DNA of 64,000 bases from Halomonas sp. (GTDB lineage: Bacteria; Pseudomonadota; Gammaproteobacteria; Pseudomonadales; Halomonadaceae). The stretch spans positions 1-64,000 of the forward strand of contig NZ_DRFS01000002.1 in the NCBI RefSeq assembly GCF_011050415.1. Reading direction: 5' to 3'. Shown piece after piece: positions 1 through 8,011 of the stretch (the stretch's first letter is position 1; each line of letters begins with the position of its first letter). Below the pieces are notes generated by a model. The model ran no database searches, had not been told where the DNA came from, and saw only the letters and a list, made by a program, of their open reading frames with translations. Both the position numbers and the translations under genes were made by a program.

Positions 1-145
1 GTTCAAGATTACGCCACTCGCTGGCTCTGGCATTACAATAACGAGCGCCCTAATATGGGGCTCGGAGGGATTACCCCTCAACAGAAACTGGCCGCTGTGG
101 TCTGAAGTCTACTTTTGAAACCCTCTAAAAATGGGGGGATTACCA
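1..145 (+). mobile_element. 3' end of an IS3-family insertion sequence: transposase OrfB C-terminus (VQDYATRWLWHYNNERPNMGLGGITPQQKLAAVV*) plus right terminal repeat ending ...GGGGGGATTACCA
   Basis: Reading frame open from base 1 to the TGA at about 103-105 gives the typical IS3 integrase C-terminus (YNNERPNMGLGG.TP); the following sequence ends in CA as IS3 termini do. Confidence 0.85.
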
Positions 146-387
146 CGGCAACTACCTAACGGATTCCGCACCCTTATCTTTTCGCCCTTAGTTTCGACAT
201 ACGGGACGCGAGCATTACGCCTTATCGCCATGCCGCTGGTCGGGCTTTGCACTTGCGCTGGTGTAACTGAGCTGTCATCGAGACTTATCAGCAACGGAAC
301 ACGACCATTGAGCTGGTGCACAACGCTTTTAGTGCGAGTTTTATTGACGCCATCTTGTCGCGCATCCTTTAAGTTCCCCAACGTCAT
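109..387 (-). CDS. Hypothetical ORF running into the IS end; probably truncated by the insertion
   Basis: Begins directly downstream of the ABC exporter on the same strand; its last ~12 residues are translated from the IS terminal repeat. No family recognised. Confidence 0.3.
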   Translation of the reverse strand: MTLGNLKDARQDGVNKTRTKSVVHQLNGRVPLLISLDDSSVTPAQVQSPTSGMAIRRNARVPYVETKGEKIRVRNPLGSCRGNPPIFRGFQK

Positions 388-391
388 AAGT

Positions 392-2107
392 TTAATTCCC
401 CTGCTCCGCTAAAATCGGTGCTTTGTACGATTCGACATCAATGAACTCATCAGCAAGCACAAGTACCTGCTCACGGTGGCTTACTACCACCAGGGTCCCA
501 ACGCGTGACCTTAGCGCCTGCATGAGCTTTATCTCGCGCGCACTATCCAGCGCTGCCGTGGGTTCATCGAGGATCATGGTGCGTGTGCCGCGCAGCAGTG
601 CTCTGCCAATAGCGATGCGCTGTTGCTCCCCACCGGAAAGATTTCTTCCTTGTACGCCGACATCTCGATCCAGCACACCTTCTCCAGAGGTTTCACCGCC
701 GATCCGTTCTAGATCCAGCAGTTTGATGAGTGCCAGGAGCTCTAGGTCAGGCACAGGCTGAGGATGCGCGTACAGAAGATTTTCGCGAACGCTACCGCTG
801 AAAATCAGCGGTGCTTGGGGAACGACACTTACTTCGCTAAGAATATCCTCCGGTGAAAGGTGGCGAACACTGATACCGTGGAAGAGGATCTCGCCTGCAG
901 CTTGAGGTTCAAGCCCCAAAAGGGTTCTTAACAGCGTGGATTTTCCGCTACCTGATGGGCCGCGCACCCCGTACATTTTACCTGACTGAATTTCCACACT
1001 GAGCGGCATAGCGGAAGTGGCGTCATCGGCGCGTAAGGTTACCTCGCGTAGCGTGAAGACAGGCTGCTGATGATCCAGAGTGATATCGGCCCCGGCCTGG
1101 GGATCGGTCGGCAGGTCAAGGTATCTAAGGCCGTCACCTAGAGCGACGTAGTTCTTCTTAAGGTCGATCAGCGCCGCCGCAATCATGACGAAGGGGGAGG
1201 TGAGTTGAACCACATAGGTCGTGATCATGATGAAATCGCCGACTTGATAGCGCTGGCGTAGTGTTTCGCTGACGGTATAGAGGGTGAACCCACCCAGCAC
1301 GGCGCCCACAGCGAGAACTTGTCCACCCATCAAACCGCTGAGCTTCGCATGGGTCCCGTATACCGTGTGAACATAGGTGCTCAGATACTGGTCGAGTTTG
1401 CGTTCTTCATGTCCAACCGCGAGGTTGATTTTAATGTCGTACAGGGCACGTAGGCGCTCGGCGAGGAATTCACTCAGCTGAGTATGCGTCTGGTAGAAGC
1501 GCTTATGGATGCGGGTCGTCGTATCGGCAATTCGGTAGGTCAACGTGAAGAGCACAACAATGGCCAGAATGAAGGCGGCTGCGAAGGTGAGGTTGATCAC
1601 CTGCCACAGAATACCAAAGACAAAGCAAAGCTGGATCACAACCGGAGTGATGGTCCAGAAGAGGGCGTGGTTGATAAGGCCAAAGCTGCTCATCGCCCGG
1701 TTCACGTCGGCCATGACCACACCTGTATCAAGCTGATGCTGCGCTTGGTAAGGTAACCGTAGCAGACGCCGCACAATACTCGAATACACGGCCGCATCGC
1801 ACCTAGCCATTACATATGCACTGGCTAGATTCTTTCCCCACTCCATCATGTTGCTTAACGTCCAGCCGACTGCATAGGCAGTAGCGAAGACGTAGATCAT
1901 ACCTACTGCCGCCTCACCCGAATCCTCTACTAAGAGGTTGGTTGTTTGCCGCAGTAAATAGGGAACAGATGCGCCCACTGCCGCTATGCTGATCATGAGA
2001 AGCAGTACTAATATAAGGTGGATAAAAAATCTTGGATAGCGAGTTCGGATCAACTCGAGTCCACGCCGATAGGTGGCTAGATATGATGGAGAATACGTAT
2101 CTTTCAT
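392..2107 (-). CDS. ABC transporter (fused permease/ATPase), putative lasso peptide exporter (D protein)
   Basis: Walker A GPSGSGKST, signature LSGGEQQR, Walker B TMILDEPTAALD, N-terminal TM domain. Start chosen at MKDTYSP, which does not overlap the upstream gene. Confidence 0.85.
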   Translation of the reverse strand: MKDTYSPSYLATYRRGLELIRTRYPRFFIHLILVLLLMISIAAVGASVPYLLRQTTNLLVEDSGEAAVGMIYVFATAYAVGWTLSNMMEWGKNLASAYVMARCDAAVYSSIVRRLLRLPYQAQHQLDTGVVMADVNRAMSSFGLINHALFWTITPVVIQLCFVFGILWQVINLTFAAAFILAIVVLFTLTYRIADTTTRIHKRFYQTHTQLSEFLAERLRALYDIKINLAVGHEERKLDQYLSTYVHTVYGTHAKLSGLMGGQVLAVGAVLGGFTLYTVSETLRQRYQVGDFIMITTYVVQLTSPFVMIAAALIDLKKNYVALGDGLRYLDLPTDPQAGADITLDHQQPVFTLREVTLRADDATSAMPLSVEIQSGKMYGVRGPSGSGKSTLLRTLLGLEPQAAGEILFHGISVRHLSPEDILSEVSVVPQAPLIFSGSVRENLLYAHPQPVPDLELLALIKLLDLERIGGETSGEGVLDRDVGVQGRNLSGGEQQRIAIGRALLRGTRTMILDEPTAALDSAREIKLMQALRSRVGTLVVVSHREQVLVLADEFIDVESYKAPILAEQGN

Positions 2108-2123
2108 AGCAGGGCTCTGTGGT

Positions 2124-2822
2124 CTAGATTTCAACAATCGGACACATTCTCTCAGGCAAGCTCGGGTCATCGCCTAGCACTTTTCCCTCAACCTCAACCC
2201 AAGCGTGTGACAAGAAGTCGTATCGCTGAACTCCTATACGGAACGTGATACAGACACCAAGTGAAAGAAGTAGTCGTGATAGCGACATGGAAAACTCCAG
2301 GCATTCCACACGATAAGGCACCCAGAGTGCTACCTCTGCTATAGCGTTAGCAGCGCACGCGCAAATTCGATTATGCTCACTGGTTTCAGACGGTATGCGT
2401 ATTGAATGCGCCTGTGCAGCTTTTAGCGCACGTAGACTATTCATTGCAGTGTGAAACCCTCGCGTCGATAGCAAAGTCTTGATCCAAAACAAAGTTTGAA
2501 GCGCGCGGAGACTCATCCATTTAACTGAAACTGTTTGGTGAAATTGGCGAGCAAACCGCCACTCGTAGTCGCCAATCCCGTGTTCCTGTACGGTCACTCT
2601 CCGGATCGACTGCCGTTGGCTGGAGAGTTCGAGTAATCCTGAATTGAGCAGTTCTTGAACGAGCGCTGACTGTTTGTTTCCCTCCATTAGCGCCATCTCA
2701 AGTTCTAGGCTGGTCGGTGCTTCTAAGATGACGTAACGGTCTCGTTGCTCATCAAGAATGATGAATTCACCATTAAGAAGGACGTAGTGAACAAATTTGC
2801 TAAACGTGGGATAAACCTCCAT
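2124..2822 (-). CDS. Lasso peptide biosynthesis B protein (N-terminal PqqD-like RRE + transglutaminase-like leader peptidase)
   Basis: C-terminal VECLEFSMSLSRLLLSLGVCITFRIGVQRYDFLSHAWVEVEGKVLGDD matches the Cys/His/Asp B2 pattern; N-terminal FVHYVLLNGEFIILDEQRDRYVIL resembles PqqD/RRE. The longer ORF-track start (2915) lies inside a hairpin; MEVYPTF at 2822 has GGAG 7 nt upstream. Confidence 0.85.
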   Translation of the reverse strand: MEVYPTFSKFVHYVLLNGEFIILDEQRDRYVILEAPTSLELEMALMEGNKQSALVQELLNSGLLELSSQRQSIRRVTVQEHGIGDYEWRFARQFHQTVSVKWMSLRALQTLFWIKTLLSTRGFHTAMNSLRALKAAQAHSIRIPSETSEHNRICACAANAIAEVALWVPYRVECLEFSMSLSRLLLSLGVCITFRIGVQRYDFLSHAWVEVEGKVLGDDPSLPERMCPIVEI

Positions 2823-2891
2823 GTCATGGCTCCGGGGTTCGCTGGACAGGGATGGCCGCATGTAAAAGGCGGAACATAGAAGTGACAATGA

Positions 2892-2918
2892 GGCATGTCG
2901 CACTAGGTGCGACATGCC
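2892..2918 (-). promoter_or_regulatory. Perfect 12-bp stem / 3-nt loop hairpin between lasso precursor and B gene
   Basis: GGCATGTCGCAC-TAG-GTGCGACATGCC read directly; no T-tract follows on the coding strand. Confidence 0.7.
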
Positions 2919-2934
2919 AGTTAGGCACTAGGCC

Positions 2935-3084
2935 TTAGGTCCACGGATCCCGCCAAACAGCATAGGAACCCTCAATAATGGCACCGCCGCCTCCCCCGCG
3001 AGTTGCACTGCTCGCTTTAAAGGTAGATGCCTTTTGACGTAGCACGCTGGGTAGGTGCTTCTTCACGATATTTTTCTTCAACAT
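2935..3084 (-). CDS. Lasso peptide precursor, 49 aa: MLKKNIVKKHLPSVLRQKASTFKASSATRGGGGGAIIEGSYAVWRDPWT
   Basis: Hand translation; AAGGAG ribosome-binding site before ATG. Thr at -2, Gly at core +1, Glu at +9 (9-residue macrolactam geometry). Immediately upstream of the B protein gene. Confidence 0.85.
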   Translation of the reverse strand: MLKKNIVKKHLPSVLRQKASTFKASSATRGGGGGAIIEGSYAVWRDPWT

Positions 3085-3388
3085 GTCTTTCTCCTTTTAA
3101 GGCTTTGTTTCAATTCCGACGTCGGCCTAATGAGGTTATCGGGGATGATAAGACTGCGCACCTGTCCATCTGGATAGTCATATGCTGGCTTACCCCGCAT
3201 TCGAGCAACACTTGCCATATTCTTGTGATTACATGACAGCCACTTGCTAGCTCGACAGCTAATAGATAGTTATCAGGTTCAGTCATGGAGAAGAGCACTA
3301 GCCAGAAGAGTAAATTGAGGCCGGTTAATACACTCTTACCCTACGGCGGTGATCGGTAAAATAAGACAGTAAAGAATAGAAATTGGGG

Positions 3389-4126
3389 TTAGAGATGTAC
3401 TTGGCAGTGGCATTGAGATGTTCGTTCCAGCTTTTCTTTATGTGCGAACTTGGCTTGTTTCATCATTACCAAAAAACCAGCGCGTCGTTTAGCAATAAGC
3501 GGATCGCTGCTGGACCGAAACTCATCCCAGTCGAGGGTAGCGAAAATAGGTGCATCACGATCAGACTGATGACGATCCCATGTTCTGGGATGGCAGGGGA
3601 GGCCGTGCAGTCTTAAGGCTCGAAGTAATCGACTAGTACCGATCATGTACACCTTATCGATTTGGTTTAGAGCACAAAAAGTGTAAAGCAGCTTTAAGAT
3701 CAGACTAGTTGCGGTTTGATCATCTGAAAAAGCGAAGCGACGAAACGCTGGGGCTACTGCTAAGCGTGATACCTCACAGGCACCAGGTCGTCTTAGTGAA
3801 CAACCTGTCGGCGCGATGTCAGAAAAAACACTATCGATCATCCAAGGCGCCCAATAAGGGTGGACTCTTAAATAAGCTGCTAGTTTACCCTGAGCGAGGA
3901 CACCTAAATGCCAAACGCTATCATCGAAAGCATCGACTTCTCGCAATAGCCCTGCGTGGCCTACCCACCCAAGCTCACTACAGAAGACCTTGGCTCTGAG
4001 TTCGAATGCTTGAGTTAAATGACAGTCGCACAATGGATATTCAAGATGGTACTCATGGTGATCAAGTGTGAGTGGCTTTACTTCATCAGGACTTGAGAAG
4101 GATGATTTCGCTTTTTTTGCACCCAT
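3389..4126 (-). CDS. LuxI-type acyl-homoserine-lactone synthase (autoinducer synthase family)
   Basis: LRAKVFCSELGW...REVDAFDD...LRV...CEVSRLAV retains the R-F-W / E-D-D / R / E-SR pattern of LuxI proteins. Confidence 0.75.
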   Translation of the reverse strand: MGAKKAKSSFSSPDEVKPLTLDHHEYHLEYPLCDCHLTQAFELRAKVFCSELGWVGHAGLLREVDAFDDSVWHLGVLAQGKLAAYLRVHPYWAPWMIDSVFSDIAPTGCSLRRPGACEVSRLAVAPAFRRFAFSDDQTATSLILKLLYTFCALNQIDKVYMIGTSRLLRALRLHGLPCHPRTWDRHQSDRDAPIFATLDWDEFRSSSDPLIAKRRAGFLVMMKQAKFAHKEKLERTSQCHCQVHL

Positions 4127-4258
4127 GTATATACCAGTATCGTTATCGTCATTTTCTGCATTAGAATTAACTTTATTGAGAATGATGGCTACTAACCGAA
4201 TGGATAGGTAGAAACAGCTGGAGTTAACTATAGGTTCAGTTTATAGGAGGTAAGAGCA

Positions 4259-4351
4259 ATGAGTGAGAAGTACACCACTCGGCTGATCACTGCATGGCAC
4301 TACATGAGAGGGCTTATCCAACTACTACACACAGTTATTTCCCCAAGGTAG
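4259..4351 (+). CDS. Candidate 30-aa small ORF (MSEKYTTRLITAWHYMRGLIQLLHTVISPR)
   Basis: Near-perfect SD AGGAGGTAAGAGCA-ATG; lies between divergent luxI and luxR and ends within a hairpin. Confidence 0.4.
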   Translation: MSEKYTTRLITAWHYMRGLIQLLHTVISPR

Positions 4352-4374
4352 CGGGTTATACCGCGCCACCTTGG
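4343..4374 (+). terminator. Hairpin CCAAGGTaGCGG-GTTATA-CCGCgccACCTTGG at the end of the small ORF
   Basis: Inverted repeat read directly; no strong T-tract, so terminator versus leader hairpin is undecided. Confidence 0.4.
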
Positions 4375-4447
4375 ATGTGTAATATTAGTAATATCCGTAG
4401 AGATGCTGTAACGGGCCGAGGTCTTGAATAACATAGGGGGAAACGAT

Positions 4448-5170
4448 ATGTCCGATGACTTGGATCAAGCGACTCTTATCGGCCTTATTGACCATATGAA
4501 AAGCTGCCTTTCACAGCCAGAACGAGGTGTCTCAGACACGCTGGATTGGCTTCGTGACCTCAGCTGTTGCGATGGCATCATTCTGTGCCAAGCAAAACAT
4601 CCATCCGCTTCCTCAGTCAGGCATCTTGTTAGCCATGACTATCCTCCGAAATGGATACAAACTTACTTGGCACAAGATTTTGGTAAGGTCGACCCAGTGA
4701 TACGTTATGCATCTTTAGCCTCAGATATTTACTCTTGGAAAGACGCTTATACACACTTTGGAAGTTACTGCCCGCCTGCGTTTTTTGAAAAAGCCGCTGA
4801 TTATGGGTTGCACACTGGGGTCGCGTGTAGTTTTGCGCAAGAGCACTCCGATATAGTCACAATCTGTTCTATTTGCGTCGATAACAACGCGCTACCCCCA
4901 GCAGCCCAATGGGCACTTAGTAACGTCATGCCAGCGTTGCATGCAGCAACCGGATGTATAAAGCAGCATACGTCTATACAGCCACTGACCGTGCGTGAAT
5001 CGGAAGTGCTAAAGTGGTCAAGTGAAGGTAAAACGGTATGGGAAACAGGAATGATCCTCAGCCTTTCTGAGGGCACTGTGAAGTTTCACCTGAGCAACAT
5101 CTACCGGAAATTAGATGTAACCAATCGAGCGCAGGCTATAGCTGCTGCTGCACACCAGGGGCTGATTTGA
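4448..5170 (+). CDS. LuxR-family transcriptional regulator (autoinducer-binding + GerE HTH)
   Basis: C-terminal LTVRESEVLKWSSEGKTVWETGMILSLSEGTVKFHLSNIYRKLDVTNRAQAIAAA is a LuxR HTH; N-terminal region fits an autoinducer-binding domain. The start could be 4424 or 4448. Confidence 0.85.
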   Translation: MSDDLDQATLIGLIDHMKSCLSQPERGVSDTLDWLRDLSCCDGIILCQAKHPSASSVRHLVSHDYPPKWIQTYLAQDFGKVDPVIRYASLASDIYSWKDAYTHFGSYCPPAFFEKAADYGLHTGVACSFAQEHSDIVTICSICVDNNALPPAAQWALSNVMPALHAATGCIKQHTSIQPLTVRESEVLKWSSEGKTVWETGMILSLSEGTVKFHLSNIYRKLDVTNRAQAIAAAAHQGLI

Positions 5171-5250
5171 ATTAAGAGGCGGATTCGTAGACCCCATCTC
5201 AAAAATACTCCCTGTCTTTTGGGACTCGGTTGGTCTTGATCCGGGGCTCA

Positions 5251-6483
5251 CTAGCTCTCCAGAGCTTCAACATCGAACGGCTCAATAGATTTGAACACTC
5301 CCGTCTTGGTCATTTTTCTCCGCAGTTCGAAACGCTCTAGGGTTGCCGGTGGCTCAATGTTGGCCAAGGCCTTGAAATTGATTTCTCGCCACTGAGGCTT
5401 GGTAACCAGGACACTGTACAGATAGCTTTCAGTGGGCTGCCCAGTCCCGGTGTCGAGTGCCGGTACGTAGGCCGATACAAGCGCTAGCTGAACGGTTGGA
5501 AGACGGTGATATATTTCACCGAGTACGCGCATCGCCACGCCATGAGCGTAGTCGCGATACAGAATGCGCCGACGAGTGGCGGCAATTTTTTTGACAGAAA
5601 CTTTCGGTTGTTTAGCGGCTAGGGTGTATTCCACGTCTGGGAAATCATTCTCTTCGGGTAGCTCAATGTCGATAGCGATGGTGCTAGCATCATCTCCGAG
5701 ATCAAAGCTCACGCTCGTCTCCCTGGGCCACGGAATTTCCCCCAGGTGTTCCTCAAGAACATTGGCCATGGCATCAAGATTCGTCAGCACTAACTCGGTT
5801 TCCTGCTCACGCCGTTGCCGCTCCTGCTCGTTAAAGGCCCGCGCTGCCTCCTCCCATTCGCTAAAGGCGCGTACGTATTGTTCCGTCCACCGCTCGTTTT
5901 GTTCTGCTAGCCGACGTTTAGCCGGGGGCCAGATACGGCTCCAGAGTGTTGGCTGAAGAAGGGGCTTGCGTTGGGGTTCGGGTTCGGGAAATGCTCGGCT
6001 CTGAAATACAGGCTTGTCTTGTGGGGATAGCGTATCGCAATGCACTGTCGCCAGCGCCGAGAGGTCGGCGTTCAGCCGATCACATGCTTGTTGGAGCATA
6101 TCGCGCATGCCTTCTCCAGCGTACTTACGAAGTACACGGAGCTCTGTCTCGTCATATGGCTGGCCACCATCGTCAGTGATCACGAGCTCGCCGTCATCTT
6201 GTACACGGACACGCACCACTGCAGAGCTCCCTGCCTTGAGCTGCTGCTCAAGTGCTTTGCCGGGAGAGAGCGCTACCGCCTGGGTGCTCCGTCCTCCGCG
6301 CTTGTTGAGCTTTTCACGGTAGGCTAGGCCGGTACCCGGCAGGCCCACGTTGCCATATACACCGCGACTACTCACGTTTATTTTGGCGCCACTAGGGCCT
6401 ATTGAGGCCCCGATTCCGCTTTTGCTGAGGTTCAGGCTAATGCCTGGGGCAATACGGATACGCCGATTAAATCGAAGTGCCAT
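5251..6483 (-). CDS. DUF4236 domain-containing protein
   Basis: N-terminus RFNRRIRIAPGISLNLSKSGIGASIGPSGAKINVSSRGVYGNVGLPGTGLAYREKL is characteristic of DUF4236. Confidence 0.8.
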   Translation of the reverse strand: MALRFNRRIRIAPGISLNLSKSGIGASIGPSGAKINVSSRGVYGNVGLPGTGLAYREKLNKRGGRSTQAVALSPGKALEQQLKAGSSAVVRVRVQDDGELVITDDGGQPYDETELRVLRKYAGEGMRDMLQQACDRLNADLSALATVHCDTLSPQDKPVFQSRAFPEPEPQRKPLLQPTLWSRIWPPAKRRLAEQNERWTEQYVRAFSEWEEAARAFNEQERQRREQETELVLTNLDAMANVLEEHLGEIPWPRETSVSFDLGDDASTIAIDIELPEENDFPDVEYTLAAKQPKVSVKKIAATRRRILYRDYAHGVAMRVLGEIYHRLPTVQLALVSAYVPALDTGTGQPTESYLYSVLVTKPQWREINFKALANIEPPATLERFELRRKMTKTGVFKSIEPFDVEALES

Positions 6484-6937
6484 TCTCCGCTCCCTGTCTT
6501 ATTACTCGTTATTATCGTCTTCAGCCTTGTTCCTACGTCTCGGCATGACATCGCTGAAGCTGCCGCCAAGATGCCGGTGTTAAGTCCCCTTGCCGCACGA
6601 TATTGAGTGTGGCCACGTTCCACCGGAGCGATGACCACCATCAAGCTCACTGTGCTTGGAAGCCGAGGCAGTGTCGACGGCCTGTGGCCGTAGTGCGAGG
6701 TAACCGTTGATAGCTAGAGTGGGACAAGTCAGCTTAGGGTGCTAGTCTTAATTTAAGTATAGTATAACGACAATTCTCATACGTAAGGGATGGCTCTATG
6801 CCAACGGCTTTCACCTCAATCTTCATCACCACCAGAGATGCACGAGTGATTATTGGTGGCGCCATGCATGGTGACAGCTATCGACCCAAAGCGGCCATTC
6901 CGGGCAAATATTGCTGGCACACGAGTTTTGGATATAT

Positions 6938-7064
6938 AGCCTAATGGAAATTAATATATCAAAGAGTCATAGGTTTGGGAGAATCTGGCAGGCTGCATTT
7001 GCCGGGAAAAAGTGCCAGCACGTTCATTCAATCATAGAACGCGCCGTCTAATACGCTGTTAGGT
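6938..7064 (+). other. Possible degenerate attC-like site upstream of first cassette
   Basis: GCCTAAT ... TACGCTGTTAGGT bracket a ~125-bp region with an internal CTGGCA/TGCCAG dyad. Confidence 0.3.
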
Positions 7065-7096
7065 TTCGAATCTCGAATTCAGCAATAGGTAGAATA

Positions 7097-7387
7097 ATGG
7101 AAGAAGCACAGGTCTGGATGAAGATAGTAATTCAAGCCGTTGCTTGCCTGATAATGGTTGGCGGTATCATCGGCATTTTTATAGAGCGCGCTCGAACTAA
7201 ACGAGGTGTCGGAGTCCGTGTAATACAGCTGGCGACAGTATTGCTAGTTCTGCCAGTAATCTTAATTCTGGCACTTGAAGGCGTATTAGAAAACCAGACC
7301 ACAGCGGCTCTGTTAGGTACAGTGGTTGGGTATGTTCTATCTGGAATCGGTAAAGATGAAAAAACCAAGCCCAGCAGCTCGAACTAA
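7097..7387 (+). CDS. Small membrane protein (2 predicted TM segments), integron cassette ORF
   Basis: Hydrophobic segments VIQAVACLIMVGGIIGIFI and VIQLATVLLVLPVILILALE; stops just before attC1. Confidence 0.55.
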   Translation: MEEAQVWMKIVIQAVACLIMVGGIIGIFIERARTKRGVGVRVIQLATVLLVLPVILILALEGVLENQTTAALLGTVVGYVLSGIGKDEKTKPSSSN

Positions 7388-7465
7388 ACCTAACCAGACC
7401 ATTAAGTTCGCGCACTGCGTGCGCCGGACCTCATTTCACTCGGCCGCTTATGGCGGGCGTTAGCT
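7388..7465 (+). other. Integron attC recombination site (attC1)
   Basis: CCTAACCAGACCATTAAG...CTTATGGCGGGCGTTAGC: outer CTAAC/GTTAG boxes and inner ACCATTAAG/CTTATGGC near-complement with one extra base. Confidence 0.75.
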
Positions 7466-7467
7466 AT

Positions 7468-7896
7468 ATGAACGAAGAAGAATGCTGGAATCACATCGTG
7501 TCGCTTGATGAAGAGCTCTTAAAGGGCGGGGTCATCCTGTCAGAGTGGTGCTCTTTTATCATCCGAGAATCGGACTTGGCGTTTGTGCATGGAGCAAACC
7601 TAGCATCAATATTGACGGCAGTTTCTGGGATTGAAACCTATCTGCGCTCCGAGTATTCCGAGAAAGAGCGCAGCAGCCTCTTTGAGCTAATTGACCGTAC
7701 TCCCATAGCAGACGACCTTCGATCTGATTTGCACAAGTTACGGAAGTACCGAAATAAGTGGGTGCATATAAATGACCCATGGGATGATCAGAAGCTGCTT
7801 GATGATCCTGAGGCGTCGGAAAAAGAGCTAGAAAAAATGGCTCTGTTCGCTGCTAGAGCGCTTAGAAGAACGATTTATGAGAGTCATTGGGTCTAA
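7468..7896 (+). CDS. Cassette-encoded hypothetical protein with HEPN-like Rx4H motif (RNKWVH)
   Basis: ORF between attC1 and attC2; LRKYRNKWVHINDPW fits the HEPN RNxxxH signature in an all-alpha context. ATG at 7468 preferred over 7450, which is inside attC1. Confidence 0.6.
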   Translation: MNEEECWNHIVSLDEELLKGGVILSEWCSFIIRESDLAFVHGANLASILTAVSGIETYLRSEYSEKERSSLFELIDRTPIADDLRSDLHKLRKYRNKWVHINDPWDDQKLLDDPEASEKELEKMALFAARALRRTIYESHWV

Positions 7897-7899
7897 AAT

Positions 7900-7977
7900 G
7901 GCTAACCAAGCAATTAAATTCGCTCCCTATGGTCGCCGGACGCTCGTTCCTCGCGCCGTTTATTGCGGGCGTTAGCA
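7900..7977 (+). other. Integron attC recombination site (attC2)
   Basis: GCTAACCAAGCAATTAAA...TTTATTGCGGGCGTTAGC: GCTAAC/GTTAGC and GCAATTAAA/TTTATTGC pair with one extrahelical T. Confidence 0.8.
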
Positions 7978-8011
7978 GTTCAGGTAGTTTCGGAGTTATT
8001 TGTGAGGGAAT

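Noticed and set aside
131-412. 93-aa + strand ORF
   Set aside because: Starts inside the IS terminal repeat and overlaps the 109-387 frame; no family recognised.
2823-2915. Extended N-terminus of the lasso B protein in the ORF track (MSHLVRHASLSLL...)
   Set aside because: Its ATG lies within the 2892-2918 hairpin and the extra residues are not part of the RRE-like domain; 2822 has a good SD.
3027-3298. ORFs 3027..3236 (+) and 3110..3298 (-)
   Set aside because: Low-complexity or overlapping frames with no recognisable domain; the first is antisense to the lasso precursor.
4192-4207. CT-N12-AG as a confident lux/las box
   Set aside because: Only four fixed bases, and the dyad is imperfect beyond the outer bases; retained only as a weak hint.
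6799-6945. Short ORF MPTAFTSIFITTRDARVIIGGAMHGDSYRPKAAIPGKYCWHTSFGYIA
   Set aside because: No clear RBS or homology cue and it overlaps the putative degenerate attC; cannot be supported.
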